A DNA stretch of 6,180 nucleotides from Phycisphaerae bacterium (GCA_015486815.1 WFQY01000382.1:1-6180), one strand, 5' to 3'; numbered from the stretch's first letter, positions 1-6,180 are shown. Program-made: numbers and translations. The notes: generated by a model from the sequence alone, not told the origin.

Positions 1-1
1 A

Positions 2-136
2 AATAATAGAAAGGTAATCAAAGCGATGATAGACGGCAGAGCAATTAAAAGCATATCACAAGAAGGCGACGAAATAAAATTCAGCAGAGAGATTGTAATT
101 CGCGAAAATAAAACTTTGAGGATAATAGTTGGCTGA
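2..136 (+). CDS. 3' end of an unidentified beta-rich protein (5' partial)
   Basis: An open frame enters from the left edge and runs for 44 codons to a TGA at 134-136. The visible tail alternates hydrophobic and polar residues (for example VIKAMIDGRAIKSIS, then EIKFSREIVI, then LRIIVG), which suggests the last strands of a beta-sandwich domain such as those ending many secreted carbohydrate-active proteins. No family can be named from 44 residues. Its stop overlaps the ATG of the next gene (TGATG, 134-138), so the two are probably co-transcribed and translationally coupled. That coupling is the main reason to treat this frame as real rather than chance. Without more upstream sequence the function is unknown; a role in polysaccharide breakdown is inferred only from its neighbours. 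Confidence 0.6.
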   Translation, partial: NNRKVIKAMIDGRAIKSISQEGDEIKFSREIVIRENKTLRIIVG

Positions 137-2655
137 TGAAAAGAGCGGTGCCGGCAATTTCGATATTTTTGTATTTAGTCTGCATACTTTATGCTGTTGA
201 TATTCCTCTGCGTATTGTAAGCGGGGTGAATTCACGGTCGATGTCCAAGCCTGTTGGCTTAGCGAAAGGGACGATTGTTTGGCTTGACAGATATGATTTC
301 AATAGTGCGTTATGGATAAAGAAAGGGCTAATTCAAAGCGAAAACGATATTGAGATAATTTTTAAATCGCAGGACGGTAGCGAAAAAGTCCTGCCACGAA
401 CTATTGTTGCGTTTAATTCCGTGCCGAATAAAAATCGTTTATTCTTTAAACTTTGTGAACCGCTTAAGCCATTCAGCGAAACACACAATTATTATCTTCG
501 ATTGATTTCGCAGAATAAGCAGGCTGAAGGGAAGCTTAGGGAAGTTTTGGTATATAGGGAATATGTTGGCCAGTTGAAACATAATGTAGTTTTCGAAAAG
601 CTAAATATTGTAGGGGCAGAGGCAATACGAATTGAATTTAAGCTAAGCGTGTGTAAGATTATTTCCGGATTGTCTGTATTGCAGATTGTGCGAGGATATT
701 GGCTTGACGCAGACGAAAAGGTAATCGGTAAATTTGCAAAATATGTAAACCCAAATCCTTCGGGATTTTTTGATGTGATGTGTCAGAAAAAAGTTCCAGC
801 GGGGGCGAAATATCTTAAATTAGATATAGGCCTGCCTAAAAAGGTCAGCGGGCAAATTGCAATAAATGATTTGTTGATATTAAAAGGCGTTTTCGCTAAT
901 ACCGGTTGCTGGCAGCCAAGAGTTGAAATTGTCGGTCAGAGATTTTATCCGAAGATTGCAATATATACGCATCACAAGCGCGTTAGAATTAATGATGATT
1001 TTCTCAATAGCCTGAAGATTACCGATAAGCTTTCTGATATAAATTGTGCCGATTGGATGAAACGATATATCAAGGTTAATGGTGAAGGATTTGTTATTCA
1101 AATCGAGCCGAAAAAGTTGATTTTGGTAGCTAACGATGAAAGAGGGAGAATTTACGGTAGAGCATATCTTGAGCAATTGAAAGGTAGGGCGGTTCCTTCG
1201 CAGATAATTGTCGATTGGCCTGAGAATAGGCATAGGCTGATGCACGTTATTTTGTGGCTAAGCAAGGTGGAGAAATTTGCAGACCGAGCGGATAGATATA
1301 TAAAGCTCTGTTATGACAATAGGCTTAACGGGATAGTGTTGCAATCGTCAGCATATTGGCGGATTGACGAAAAGAAATATGCAGCTGCGCTTGATAAGAT
1401 TCATCGAAAGATAAAACAAGCGGGTCTTGACGTTGTTCCGTTATCGTGGAATTTTCGTGATCCGATCAGTTGCAAGGATATCTCGGAGAGTTTTAATCTA
1501 TCGTCCGGTAGGTGGGTGAGAGCAGAAGAATACAAATTGTCGAACTCGCCTGTATTGTTAAAGCCAAAATACGACGCATATCCTATGGGCAAAAAAACAT
1601 CAGCGGGATATTATCCGATTGTGCTGTTGACCGAAGCATCTAAGTTTAGCTTGAAGACAAAAGACGGTACGGTATTGATAAAGGGAAAAGACTATGATTT
1701 GATGGGTGGCTGGCAGGATGGAAAATATCAGCCTATAGGATTTTATCGATTACCTTCGGCATCAGTGTGTGAAGGTGCAACGGTATTTGCACAGTACAAT
1801 TATCTTGCGAGTATCAAAGGCGCAAGTTCGCATTGGCGGCAGACGTGCCTTAGTGAACCACGTGCATATCAACACGTTGAGAATTCCGTAGAAATCACAG
1901 CGAAGACGTTAAAGCCAGAATTTTATCACATCGGAGCTGATGAAATTATCACAATCAATCGAGATAGCAGAGATATTCTCAGAAAACTGTCTGCCGGTGA
2001 GATTTACGCTGACTATATAAAGCGAGTTTATAATATCATAAAAAGTAAAGACAGCGATGCTAAGATTATTATCTGGGCTGATGCGGTTAATAAATATCAT
2101 TCGCGAGGATGGGTAGGTTCGCGATTTTCGGGTCTCGCTGAAGTTGCTATAAGGAAAATTCCCAATGACATTATTGTCGCAAGTTGGTCTGACGATTATC
2201 TCGATGAGCATAGGATAATTGATTGGTTTGGCAGGAGCAAATTTTGTTTATGGGCAGCTGGCGGATATCTGTCTGTTGATAAGTCTGTTCGATGGGCGAG
2301 AGAATTGTCAATTGCTCGTCAACGAAAATATAAAGCTAACGGTTATATTTTTACCGAATGGTATGCTGGCGATTATCTCGGCTTGGCGGAGGCTGCACGC
2401 TATATATGGTCATCGCCTATATATTTTCGAATTATAGACAAGAACACTTTGTGTGTATATGACCCGTTATCGTTTATCAAACGATGCAATCTATCCGAAA
2501 TTGTTTCCGCAAAATCAGCGTCAAAATCAGCGTATATTGATGCGGACTTTGGCAATGACATTAATTGCGATACAAAATATTATAAAATTGATTTGACAGA
2601 TGGGTATATCGAAGCTGAAGATAATTATGGCTTTGTCAGCAGAGTGAATTTTTGA
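136..2655 (+). CDS. Exported GH20-like glycoside hydrolase (beta-N-acetylhexosaminidase superfamily)
   Basis: This 839-residue protein probably hydrolyses a terminal beta-linked (N-acetyl)hexosamine or related sugar outside the cytoplasm. Residues 1-20 look like a signal peptide (MKR, a hydrophobic stretch, possible cleavage after LYA). Residues about 145-250 resemble a jelly-roll carbohydrate-binding module, with VPAGAKYLKL and a closing NDLLIL strand. Residues about 265-360 match the alpha/beta domain that precedes GH20 barrels: GEGFVIQI at 316-323, RGRIYGRAYLEQL at 336-348, DWPENRHR at 360-367. The barrel carries FYHIGADEI at 596-604, the counterpart of the GH20 H-x-G-G-D-E motif, so D602/E603 are the likely catalytic pair. 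It also has IIIWAD at 644-649 and TEWYAG at 740-745. A beta-rich insert lies at about 445-565. The usual GH20 PEIDMPGH-like motif is not recognisable, so substrate and even activity are uncertain. GAGGAT at 118-123 is a ribosome site with long spacing (12 nt). Confidence 0.75.
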   Translation: MKRAVPAISIFLYLVCILYAVDIPLRIVSGVNSRSMSKPVGLAKGTIVWLDRYDFNSALWIKKGLIQSENDIEIIFKSQDGSEKVLPRTIVAFNSVPNKNRLFFKLCEPLKPFSETHNYYLRLISQNKQAEGKLREVLVYREYVGQLKHNVVFEKLNIVGAEAIRIEFKLSVCKIISGLSVLQIVRGYWLDADEKVIGKFAKYVNPNPSGFFDVMCQKKVPAGAKYLKLDIGLPKKVSGQIAINDLLILKGVFANTGCWQPRVEIVGQRFYPKIAIYTHHKRVRINDDFLNSLKITDKLSDINCADWMKRYIKVNGEGFVIQIEPKKLILVANDERGRIYGRAYLEQLKGRAVPSQIIVDWPENRHRLMHVILWLSKVEKFADRADRYIKLCYDNRLNGIVLQSSAYWRIDEKKYAAALDKIHRKIKQAGLDVVPLSWNFRDPISCKDISESFNLSSGRWVRAEEYKLSNSPVLLKPKYDAYPMGKKTSAGYYPIVLLTEASKFSLKTKDGTVLIKGKDYDLMGGWQDGKYQPIGFYRLPSASVCEGATVFAQYNYLASIKGASSHWRQTCLSEPRAYQHVENSVEITAKTLKPEFYHIGADEIITINRDSRDILRKLSAGEIYADYIKRVYNIIKSKDSDAKIIIWADAVNKYHSRGWVGSRFSGLAEVAIRKIPNDIIVASWSDDYLDEHRIIDWFGRSKFCLWAAGGYLSVDKSVRWARELSIARQRKYKANGYIFTEWYAGDYLGLAEAARYIWSSPIYFRIIDKNTLCVYDPLSFIKRCNLSEIVSAKSASKSAYIDADFGNDINCDTKYYKIDLTDGYIEAEDNYGFVSRVNF

Positions 2656-2664
2656 TTTCATTAC

Positions 2665-2670
2665 AGGAAG
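2665..2670 (+). promoter_or_regulatory. Ribosome binding site that sets the start of the first oxidoreductase
   Basis: AGGAAG lies 5 nt upstream of the ATG at 2676. A longer frame could start at the TTG at 2652, inside the stop region of the preceding gene, but nothing resembling a Shine-Dalgarno sequence precedes that TTG at a usable distance. The ATG also puts the Rossmann strand (LRIGVVGIG) at the expected N-terminal position. Confidence 0.7.
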
Positions 2671-2675
2671 TACAG

Positions 2676-3716
2676 ATGAGCAAAATTCCCAAAAAACTCA
2701 GAATAGGCGTCGTTGGTATAGGCATAAGAGGCCAACATTCATACGAACAGATATTGAAGAAAGATTCGCGTGTGGAAATAGTAGCTTGTTCGCATTATCC
2801 GAATGCGAGTAAAGTACTCGAAGAAGGTGCGGATGAAAATTTTCGTCGTGAATATGCAAAAAAGCTCGGAGCGGAATATTATGATGATTATCGTCAATTG
2901 CTTGAGCGTGAAGACATCGAGCTTATCTCGCTTATGTGTGAGCCATCGCGTGCGTTGGAGCTTGGCAGGGAGTGTTTCGATGCTGGCAAAGATGTTCTGC
3001 GGGACAAACCGATGACGAAGACCGCTGAGCAAGCCCGCGGACTTATCGATTGTGCGAAAAGCAAAACGAAGTTATTGCTCGTCGCACTGCCTCTGCGATT
3101 TCATAGTGTACTTAATGAGGTTAAGCGTGATATATCCGCTGGCAGAATAGGGGAGATAATTTCAGCTACGATGGCGTATATCTGGACGAATGGCCCGCTT
3201 GAAGGGTTTACAGCGAGCAAAGATTATATCGAAGCCTATGGCGGCGGAGATGTGAATAATGCGGGATTTCACGCAATCGATTATCTCAACTGGATAATAG
3301 ATTCGAAACCGATTTCGGTTTATTGTAGGCAGAATAGCTTTTTCTACGATGACTATAAAAAGATCGGGATGGAGGATTTCGGTGCAATAACCATTACATA
3401 CGAAAGTGGCGCTATCGCGAATCTCATTACCGGTAGGATTCCCGCTAAACAAAAACCGATTGGCTGGGTGGACATAAGCGGTACGAAAGGTTCGATAGAT
3501 GTTAGAAATTTTCGTGCAACGATACGAGTAAACAGCGAAGCGGAATTTTGTGATAATACGCCGCTTGATATGATAGGCAAAGCGATTGTTGATGTTGCAC
3601 TTGAGAAACGGACGACGGATTTGACGAGAGGTGAGGATGCTTTGCAAGTAAGTTTGATATTGGAAGCAGCGAGAGAAAGTGCTATTAGCGGAAGTGAGGT
3701 AAAAATTGATGCGTAA
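2676..3716 (+). CDS. Gfo/Idh/MocA family NAD(P)-dependent oxidoreductase 1
   Basis: This 346-residue cytoplasmic protein has the two-domain build of the glucose-fructose oxidoreductase / inositol dehydrogenase / MocA family, whose members oxidise or reduce hydroxyl groups on sugars, inositols and glycosides using bound or exchangeable NAD(P). The N-terminal Rossmann motif is G14-I-G16-I-R-G19. The nucleotide/catalytic lysine motif reads RDKP (K111-P112), with Asp where EKP is usual. The substrate-domain signature GGGDVNNAGFHAID spans 189-202, with H199 and D202 in the catalytic-type positions. No signal peptide is present. It starts 20 nt after the GH20-like gene and overlaps the next oxidoreductase by 8 nt, so the three probably act on one substrate. 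A GH109-like or keto-sugar-forming role is possible in this context. The exact substrate cannot be read from sequence. Confidence 0.93.
   Translation: MSKIPKKLRIGVVGIGIRGQHSYEQILKKDSRVEIVACSHYPNASKVLEEGADENFRREYAKKLGAEYYDDYRQLLEREDIELISLMCEPSRALELGRECFDAGKDVLRDKPMTKTAEQARGLIDCAKSKTKLLLVALPLRFHSVLNEVKRDISAGRIGEIISATMAYIWTNGPLEGFTASKDYIEAYGGGDVNNAGFHAIDYLNWIIDSKPISVYCRQNSFFYDDYKKIGMEDFGAITITYESGAIANLITGRIPAKQKPIGWVDISGTKGSIDVRNFRATIRVNSEAEFCDNTPLDMIGKAIVDVALEKRTTDLTRGEDALQVSLILEAARESAISGSEVKIDA
3695..3700 (+). promoter_or_regulatory. Ribosome binding site of the second oxidoreductase, inside the first
   Basis: TGAGGT sits within the last codons of the preceding gene, 8 nt before the ATG at 3709. 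A TTG at 3706 directly precedes that ATG in frame, so the two candidate starts differ by one residue. ATG is preferred for codon strength and spacing. The site implies coupling to translation of the upstream gene. Confidence 0.55.
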
Positions 3717-4719
3717 AGAGACGGGTAATTGTGAATTCGAGCCGGTAAAGATTGCGGTTATAGGCGCAGGTCAGCCTAATATAGCGACGTCGAACCATCT
3801 GCCTGCAATAGCGAAAACTCCAAGCGTTAAGCTCATTGCTCTGTGCGATATTAACGAGTCGGGCGTTCGCAAAGAAGCTGAGAAGTGGAATGTGAAATAT
3901 TATACGGATATAGAGGAGTTGCTGAAAGATGACGAAGTCGAGCTGGTCGATATATGTACGCCCGACCAATTTCATTGCGAGCATACGATACTCGCTGCAC
4001 GAACTGGCAAGCATATATTGTGCGAAAAGCCGATGGCGATAAGTCTTGAGCAGGCAGATAGAATGATAGCTGAAGTCAAAAAGGCTGGCGTAAAATTTAT
4101 GGTAGCTCAACAAAGACGATTTACAAACAAATTGAGAAAGATGAAGTCCGCTATCGACGAAGGGAAAATTGGCCAGCCGGTATTTGGTAGGGTAGCGTTC
4201 AAGGGGGCGTTTTTTCCGTATCCTAAAGACTCGTTTTACTATAAAAAGGAATCGGGCGGACAGTTTGTTCATAATGGTCCGCACCTTGTCGATTCTCTGT
4301 TTTTTCTTATGGGGCAATCGAAAGCGGAAACTGTCTATAAAAAGAGCAGGGCCTTTTATCCCTCGGCAGATGAAAAAATGGAAACGGATAATTATACGTC
4401 TGTTACCGTAAAATTTTCCGATGGCAGTATAGGCTCGATAGAGCAAAACCTTACGATGATAAATCCGAGAGGCTATCCTACTCGTGAAGAAATATTGATT
4501 ATAGGTACCGAAGGAACGATTGCGTGGAATACGCTCGATGACTCTCCTATTATGGAATATAGTGCAGGGACAATATCGATGCCAGACCCGATAAGATTGA
4601 AATTGGAAAACGACCCGTATGCTGACGAAATTGCCTATCTTGCGAGATGTATTCGTATGGACATCGAGCCTGAGATGAATGTGGAATATGCTCGTAATAT
4701 TCTCGAAGTATGTTTGTGA
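3709..4719 (+). CDS. Gfo/Idh/MocA family NAD(P)-dependent oxidoreductase 2, apparently short at the C-terminus
   Basis: This 336-residue protein is a second, clearly divergent family member. Its dinucleotide-binding loop is G19-A-G21-Q-P-N24, with Asn in place of the third Gly. It has the canonical CEKP motif (K107-P108) and GGQFVHNGPHLVD at 183-195, where H192 and D195 occupy the catalytic-type positions. It lacks a signal peptide, so it acts in the cytoplasm. Paired, non-identical family members often work on successive oxidation states of one sugar, and that is the inference here. The protein stops at NILEVCL, where relatives normally continue about 15-20 residues with a segment like AIYESxxTGxxVxL. 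A 14-nt tandem repeat begins at this point, and a family-like tail follows in frame beyond the TGA. The enzyme core looks intact, so the gene is kept as coding, with doubt only about its true end. Confidence 0.9.
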   Translation: MRKETGNCEFEPVKIAVIGAGQPNIATSNHLPAIAKTPSVKLIALCDINESGVRKEAEKWNVKYYTDIEELLKDDEVELVDICTPDQFHCEHTILAARTGKHILCEKPMAISLEQADRMIAEVKKAGVKFMVAQQRRFTNKLRKMKSAIDEGKIGQPVFGRVAFKGAFFPYPKDSFYYKKESGGQFVHNGPHLVDSLFFLMGQSKAETVYKKSRAFYPSADEKMETDNYTSVTVKFSDGSIGSIEQNLTMINPRGYPTREEILIIGTEGTIAWNTLDDSPIMEYSAGTISMPDPIRLKLENDPYADEIAYLARCIRMDIEPEMNVEYARNILEVCL

Positions 4720-4745
4720 GAGTATATTTATGAGAGTATGCTTGT
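4704..4745. repeat. Three-copy imperfect 14-nt tandem repeat at a gene end
   Basis: The units are CGAAGTATGTTTGT (4704-4717), GAGAGTATATTTAT (4718-4731) and GAGAGTATGCTTGT (4732-4745). Units 2 and 3 differ at 3 of 14 positions, units 1 and 3 at 4, and units 1 and 2 at 5. The array covers the last codons of the second oxidoreductase gene and the start of the convergent intergenic gap. It looks like a small, partly decayed slippage expansion. Because 14 is not a multiple of 3, a change in copy number shifts the frame downstream of it. Confidence 0.65.
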
Positions 4746-4780
4746 AACAAAACCTAACGGGTTGATTCCGGTATTAGTTT
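4746..4780. terminator. Weak candidate terminator between convergent genes
   Basis: On the minus strand, downstream of rnfB, CTAA and CGG (4777-4774, 4770-4768) can pair with CCG and TTAG (4760-4754), leaving a 7-nt loop and a 3-nt bulge, followed by TTTTGTT. An alternative 4-bp AACC/GGTT stem (4751-4754 with 4760-4763) lies next to the same T-run. Reading the plus strand, the hairpin is followed by TTTATT. Both folds are weak. A terminator is expected here because two gene blocks converge within 68 bp, and this is the best fold seen in the gap. Confidence 0.3.
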
Positions 4781-4787
4781 ATTGGCA

Positions 4788-5696
4788 TTAGTCTTTGGAA
4801 TTATTGTTAGCTACGGTCGCATATTCCGGACGCGCATAAGCGTCTTTTGCTGGGATGCGTTTGTGCGTCGGAGAGAAAATCACGAGCATCTTTGCGGGGC
4901 ATTTTTCAAAGGCTTGTTTGAGCGAGTCTATATCCTGATATTTATCATAGTCGATTTTTGCAAGATTATTCTCGACGCTAAATACATCGCTTACTCTCGC
5001 GCAAGCACCGCAGCCTATACAGCCGACTTCGCAGACTTGCCTGACAATTTTGCCTGGGTCTTTACTTGCACAACCGACAACAAGCATCGCTTCTTGCTTA
5101 AACGGGATAAGCTCAATTAAATCGCGAGGACATGCCTTTACGCAAGCACCGCAAGAAGTGCATTTGTGATAATCAAAAATCGGTAAGCCATTCTCTATAT
5201 GCAAGGCGTCAAACTTACACGCTTCGACGCAATCGCCAAAGCCGAGGCAGCCATAAGCACAGCCTTGAATACCGGTAAGCAGATTGGCTTCGCTGCAACG
5301 CTGAACGCCTATATAAGGTTTTCTGCCTTTGCGGTTATAGTCATAGGCAGTACAGTGGATAACCGGGCGAGTCTTAACGGAGATCTCAAAACTCACTCCC
5401 ATAATCTTAGCGATTGCTTCCGCACACGCTTGGCCTCCGACGGTACAGCCATTTACCGGCGCCTTGCCTTCAACGACAGCTTTTGCAAAAGCAGCGCAGC
5501 CAGCGTAGCCACACCCGCCACAATTTGCACCGGGAGTTGCTTTTTCGACCTCCTCGATTCGTGGGTCTTGCTCGACGTATAGTTTAACGCTCGCTATCGT
5601 CAGACCGACCGCAAATAGGACTGCCAATGCGAATAATACCGCAGGTCCGCTAAACATAACCGAAACACCTAATATCATTGAAACTCCGGAAAGCAT
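4788..5696 (-). CDS. rnfB: RnfB, ferredoxin-accepting iron-sulfur subunit of the Rnf complex
   Basis: RnfB takes electrons from reduced ferredoxin and passes them into the membrane-bound Rnf complex, which reduces NAD+ while pumping Na+ or H+. The 302-residue protein has one N-terminal membrane helix (about 18-40). An Fe-S domain follows with NCGGCGYAGC (C59, C62, C67) and C84. Next come two ferredoxin motifs: C146, C150, C156, C160 within CAYGCLGFGDCVEAC, and C179, C182, C185, C189 within CTSCGACVKACP. The first ends C-K rather than the common C-P. After C209 and C222 a third module has C226, C229, C232 and a distant C266-P, a single-cluster ferredoxin pattern in place of the two-cluster repeat seen in many anaerobe RnfB proteins. 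A short polar tail closes the protein. The ATG at 5696 is supported by AGAGGA 8 nt upstream. rnfA lies 16 nt upstream on the same strand, and no gene follows rnfB before the convergent operon. Confidence 0.95.
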   Translation of the reverse strand: MLSGVSMILGVSVMFSGPAVLFALAVLFAVGLTIASVKLYVEQDPRIEEVEKATPGANCGGCGYAGCAAFAKAVVEGKAPVNGCTVGGQACAEAIAKIMGVSFEISVKTRPVIHCTAYDYNRKGRKPYIGVQRCSEANLLTGIQGCAYGCLGFGDCVEACKFDALHIENGLPIFDYHKCTSCGACVKACPRDLIELIPFKQEAMLVVGCASKDPGKIVRQVCEVGCIGCGACARVSDVFSVENNLAKIDYDKYQDIDSLKQAFEKCPAKMLVIFSPTHKRIPAKDAYARPEYATVANNNSKD

Positions 5697-5704
5697 AAGT
5701 TCTA

Positions 5705-5710
5705 TCCTCT
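5705..5710 (-). promoter_or_regulatory. Ribosome binding site of rnfB
   Basis: Read on the minus strand, AGAGGA lies 8 nt before the ATG at 5694-5696, in the 16-nt gap after the rnfA stop. It favours this start over the in-frame ATG for Met7. Confidence 0.75.
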
Positions 5711-5712
5711 TT

Positions 5713-6156
5713 TTATCTCTTAATCAAAAATCCCGAAAATGCCATCGCGAGAATCGAAGCGATGATAAGTGTTATGCCAGGCCCTTTGAAATATTCAGGG
5801 ACATCGGCGAAATCAAGCTCTTCTCTGATACCAGCCATTATTGTTATCGACAATGCAAAACCAAGACCACCACCGAGACTAAATACCAGTGCCTCGATGA
5901 AATTGTAATCGAATTTCTGAATAAACAGGCACGCACCGAGTATCGCACAGTTTGTAGTTATCATCGGGAGAAATATTCCGAAACTTTCGTATAAGCTCGG
6001 GAAAAATTTGTGTATATACATCTCGACCAGTTGGACAGCTCCTGCGATTACCAGAATGTACGTTATATATTGCAGAAACACAATGTTGAGTTTTACAAGC
6101 AGCAGATTGTAAATAAGCCACGTCAGTGAGCCAGCTACCGTCATAACAAAAGTAAC
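5713..6156 (-). CDS. rnfA: RnfA, membrane subunit of the Rnf complex (5' end missing)
   Basis: RnfA is one of the two homologous integral membrane subunits (RnfA/RnfE, related to NqrE/NqrD) that form the electron- and ion-translocating core. The visible 147 residues are strongly hydrophobic, with about five membrane segments. They align from the family's TFVMT segment onward and include GIFLPMITTNCAILG, whose Cys (residue 70 of the visible part) belongs to the intramembrane iron-sulfur site shared with RnfE. IREEL and DVPEYFKG are also typical. Full-length relatives are about 190 residues, so about 45 N-terminal residues, including the partner Cys region, lie beyond the contig end. Five further residues (YKRQ preceded by a GTG) that continue this frame come from sequencing adapter and are excluded. 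TAA at 5713-5715 ends the gene 16 nt before rnfB. Confidence 0.95.
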   Translation of the reverse strand, partial: VTFVMTVAGSLTWLIYNLLLVKLNIVFLQYITYILVIAGAVQLVEMYIHKFFPSLYESFGIFLPMITTNCAILGACLFIQKFDYNFIEALVFSLGGGLGFALSITIMAGIREELDFADVPEYFKGPGITLIIASILAMAFSGFLIKR

Positions 6157-6180
6157 CTGTCTCTTATACACATCTCCGAG
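6157..6180. other. Nextera/Tn5 mosaic-end sequencing adapter (not genomic)
   Basis: Positions 6157-6175 read CTGTCTCTTATACACATCT, the exact 19-bp Tn5 mosaic end used in Nextera libraries. The next five bases, CCGAG, continue the Nextera read-2 adapter. True genomic sequence therefore ends at 6156, and this is the untrimmed end of an assembled contig. Confidence 0.97.

Noticed and set aside
1..19. Adapter contamination at the left edge, by analogy with the right edge
   Set aside because: The first bases do not match the Tn5 mosaic end and form part of an uninterrupted reading frame.
136..195. Possible lipoprotein signal (Cys16) in the GH20-like protein
   Set aside because: The residue before the Cys is Val rather than Gly, Ala or Ser, and the Cys sits within the hydrophobic core. 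A cleavable or uncleaved export signal fits better.
2652..2675. Upstream TTG start that would extend the first oxidoreductase by 8 residues
   Set aside because: The ATG at 2676 has a well-placed AGGAAG site, while the TTG has none and adds residues not expected before the Rossmann strand.
3162..3647. Minus-strand open frame (161 codons) opposite the first oxidoreductase gene
   Set aside because: It is antisense to conserved coding sequence, has no recognisable domain, and no ribosome site was noted. It is a shadow.
3685..4446. Long minus-strand open frame (253 codons) opposite the second oxidoreductase gene
   Set aside because: It lies almost wholly antisense to a gene with clear family motifs, and its translation is rich in Arg, Tyr and Phe with no recognisable domain. 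It is a coding shadow.
4782..5120. Plus-strand frame (112 codons) starting in the convergent gap
   Set aside because: It runs antisense through the rnfB C-terminal cysteine motifs and has no recognisable domain.

Overview
The window carries two convergent gene blocks from a moderately AT-rich bacterial genome. The likely host is an anaerobic or fermentative carbohydrate degrader. An exported family-20-like glycosidase beside two Gfo/Idh/MocA oxidoreductases and an Rnf complex would fit Planctomycetota (Phycisphaerae/Sedimentisphaerales type) or Lentisphaerota. That assignment rests on gene content only and is tentative. Three genes end in TGA, so the genetic code looks standard.

Left block, plus strand, 1-4719. 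It holds the 3' end of an unidentified beta-rich protein (2-136), an exported multidomain GH20-like protein (136-2655), and two cytoplasmic NAD(P)-dependent Gfo/Idh/MocA oxidoreductases (2676-3716 and 3709-4719). Gene ends and starts overlap or nearly touch (TGATG at 134-138, a 20-nt gap at 2656-2675, an 8-nt overlap at 3709-3716), so this reads as one translationally coupled operon whose promoter lies to the left of the window. The plausible theme is release of a sugar outside the cytoplasm followed by redox chemistry on it inside. No transporter or regulator is visible.

Junction, 4720-4787. This is the only real intergenic gap (68 bp). It contains a three-copy, 14-nt imperfect tandem repeat that begins within the end of the second oxidoreductase gene, and a weak hairpin that may terminate one or both convergent transcripts. 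A 23-codon in-frame stretch after the oxidoreductase stop resembles the usual family C-terminus.

Right block, minus strand, 4788-6156. It holds rnfB (complete) and, upstream of it, rnfA (5' end missing), encoding two subunits of the Rnf ion-translocating ferredoxin:NAD+ oxidoreductase. With A before B and B last, the order fits the clostridial-type rnfCDGEAB arrangement. RnfB ends in what reads as a single-cluster [4Fe-4S] ferredoxin module.

Right edge, 6157-6180. The last 24 bases are Nextera (Tn5 mosaic-end) sequencing adapter, not genome. The assembly ends inside rnfA, and an apparent GTG start for rnfA lies in adapter sequence. I did not find a new defence or mobile system. The most useful second looks are the adapter tail, the RnfB C-terminal module, the broken-looking end of the second oxidoreductase, and the inserted domain in the GH20-like protein.
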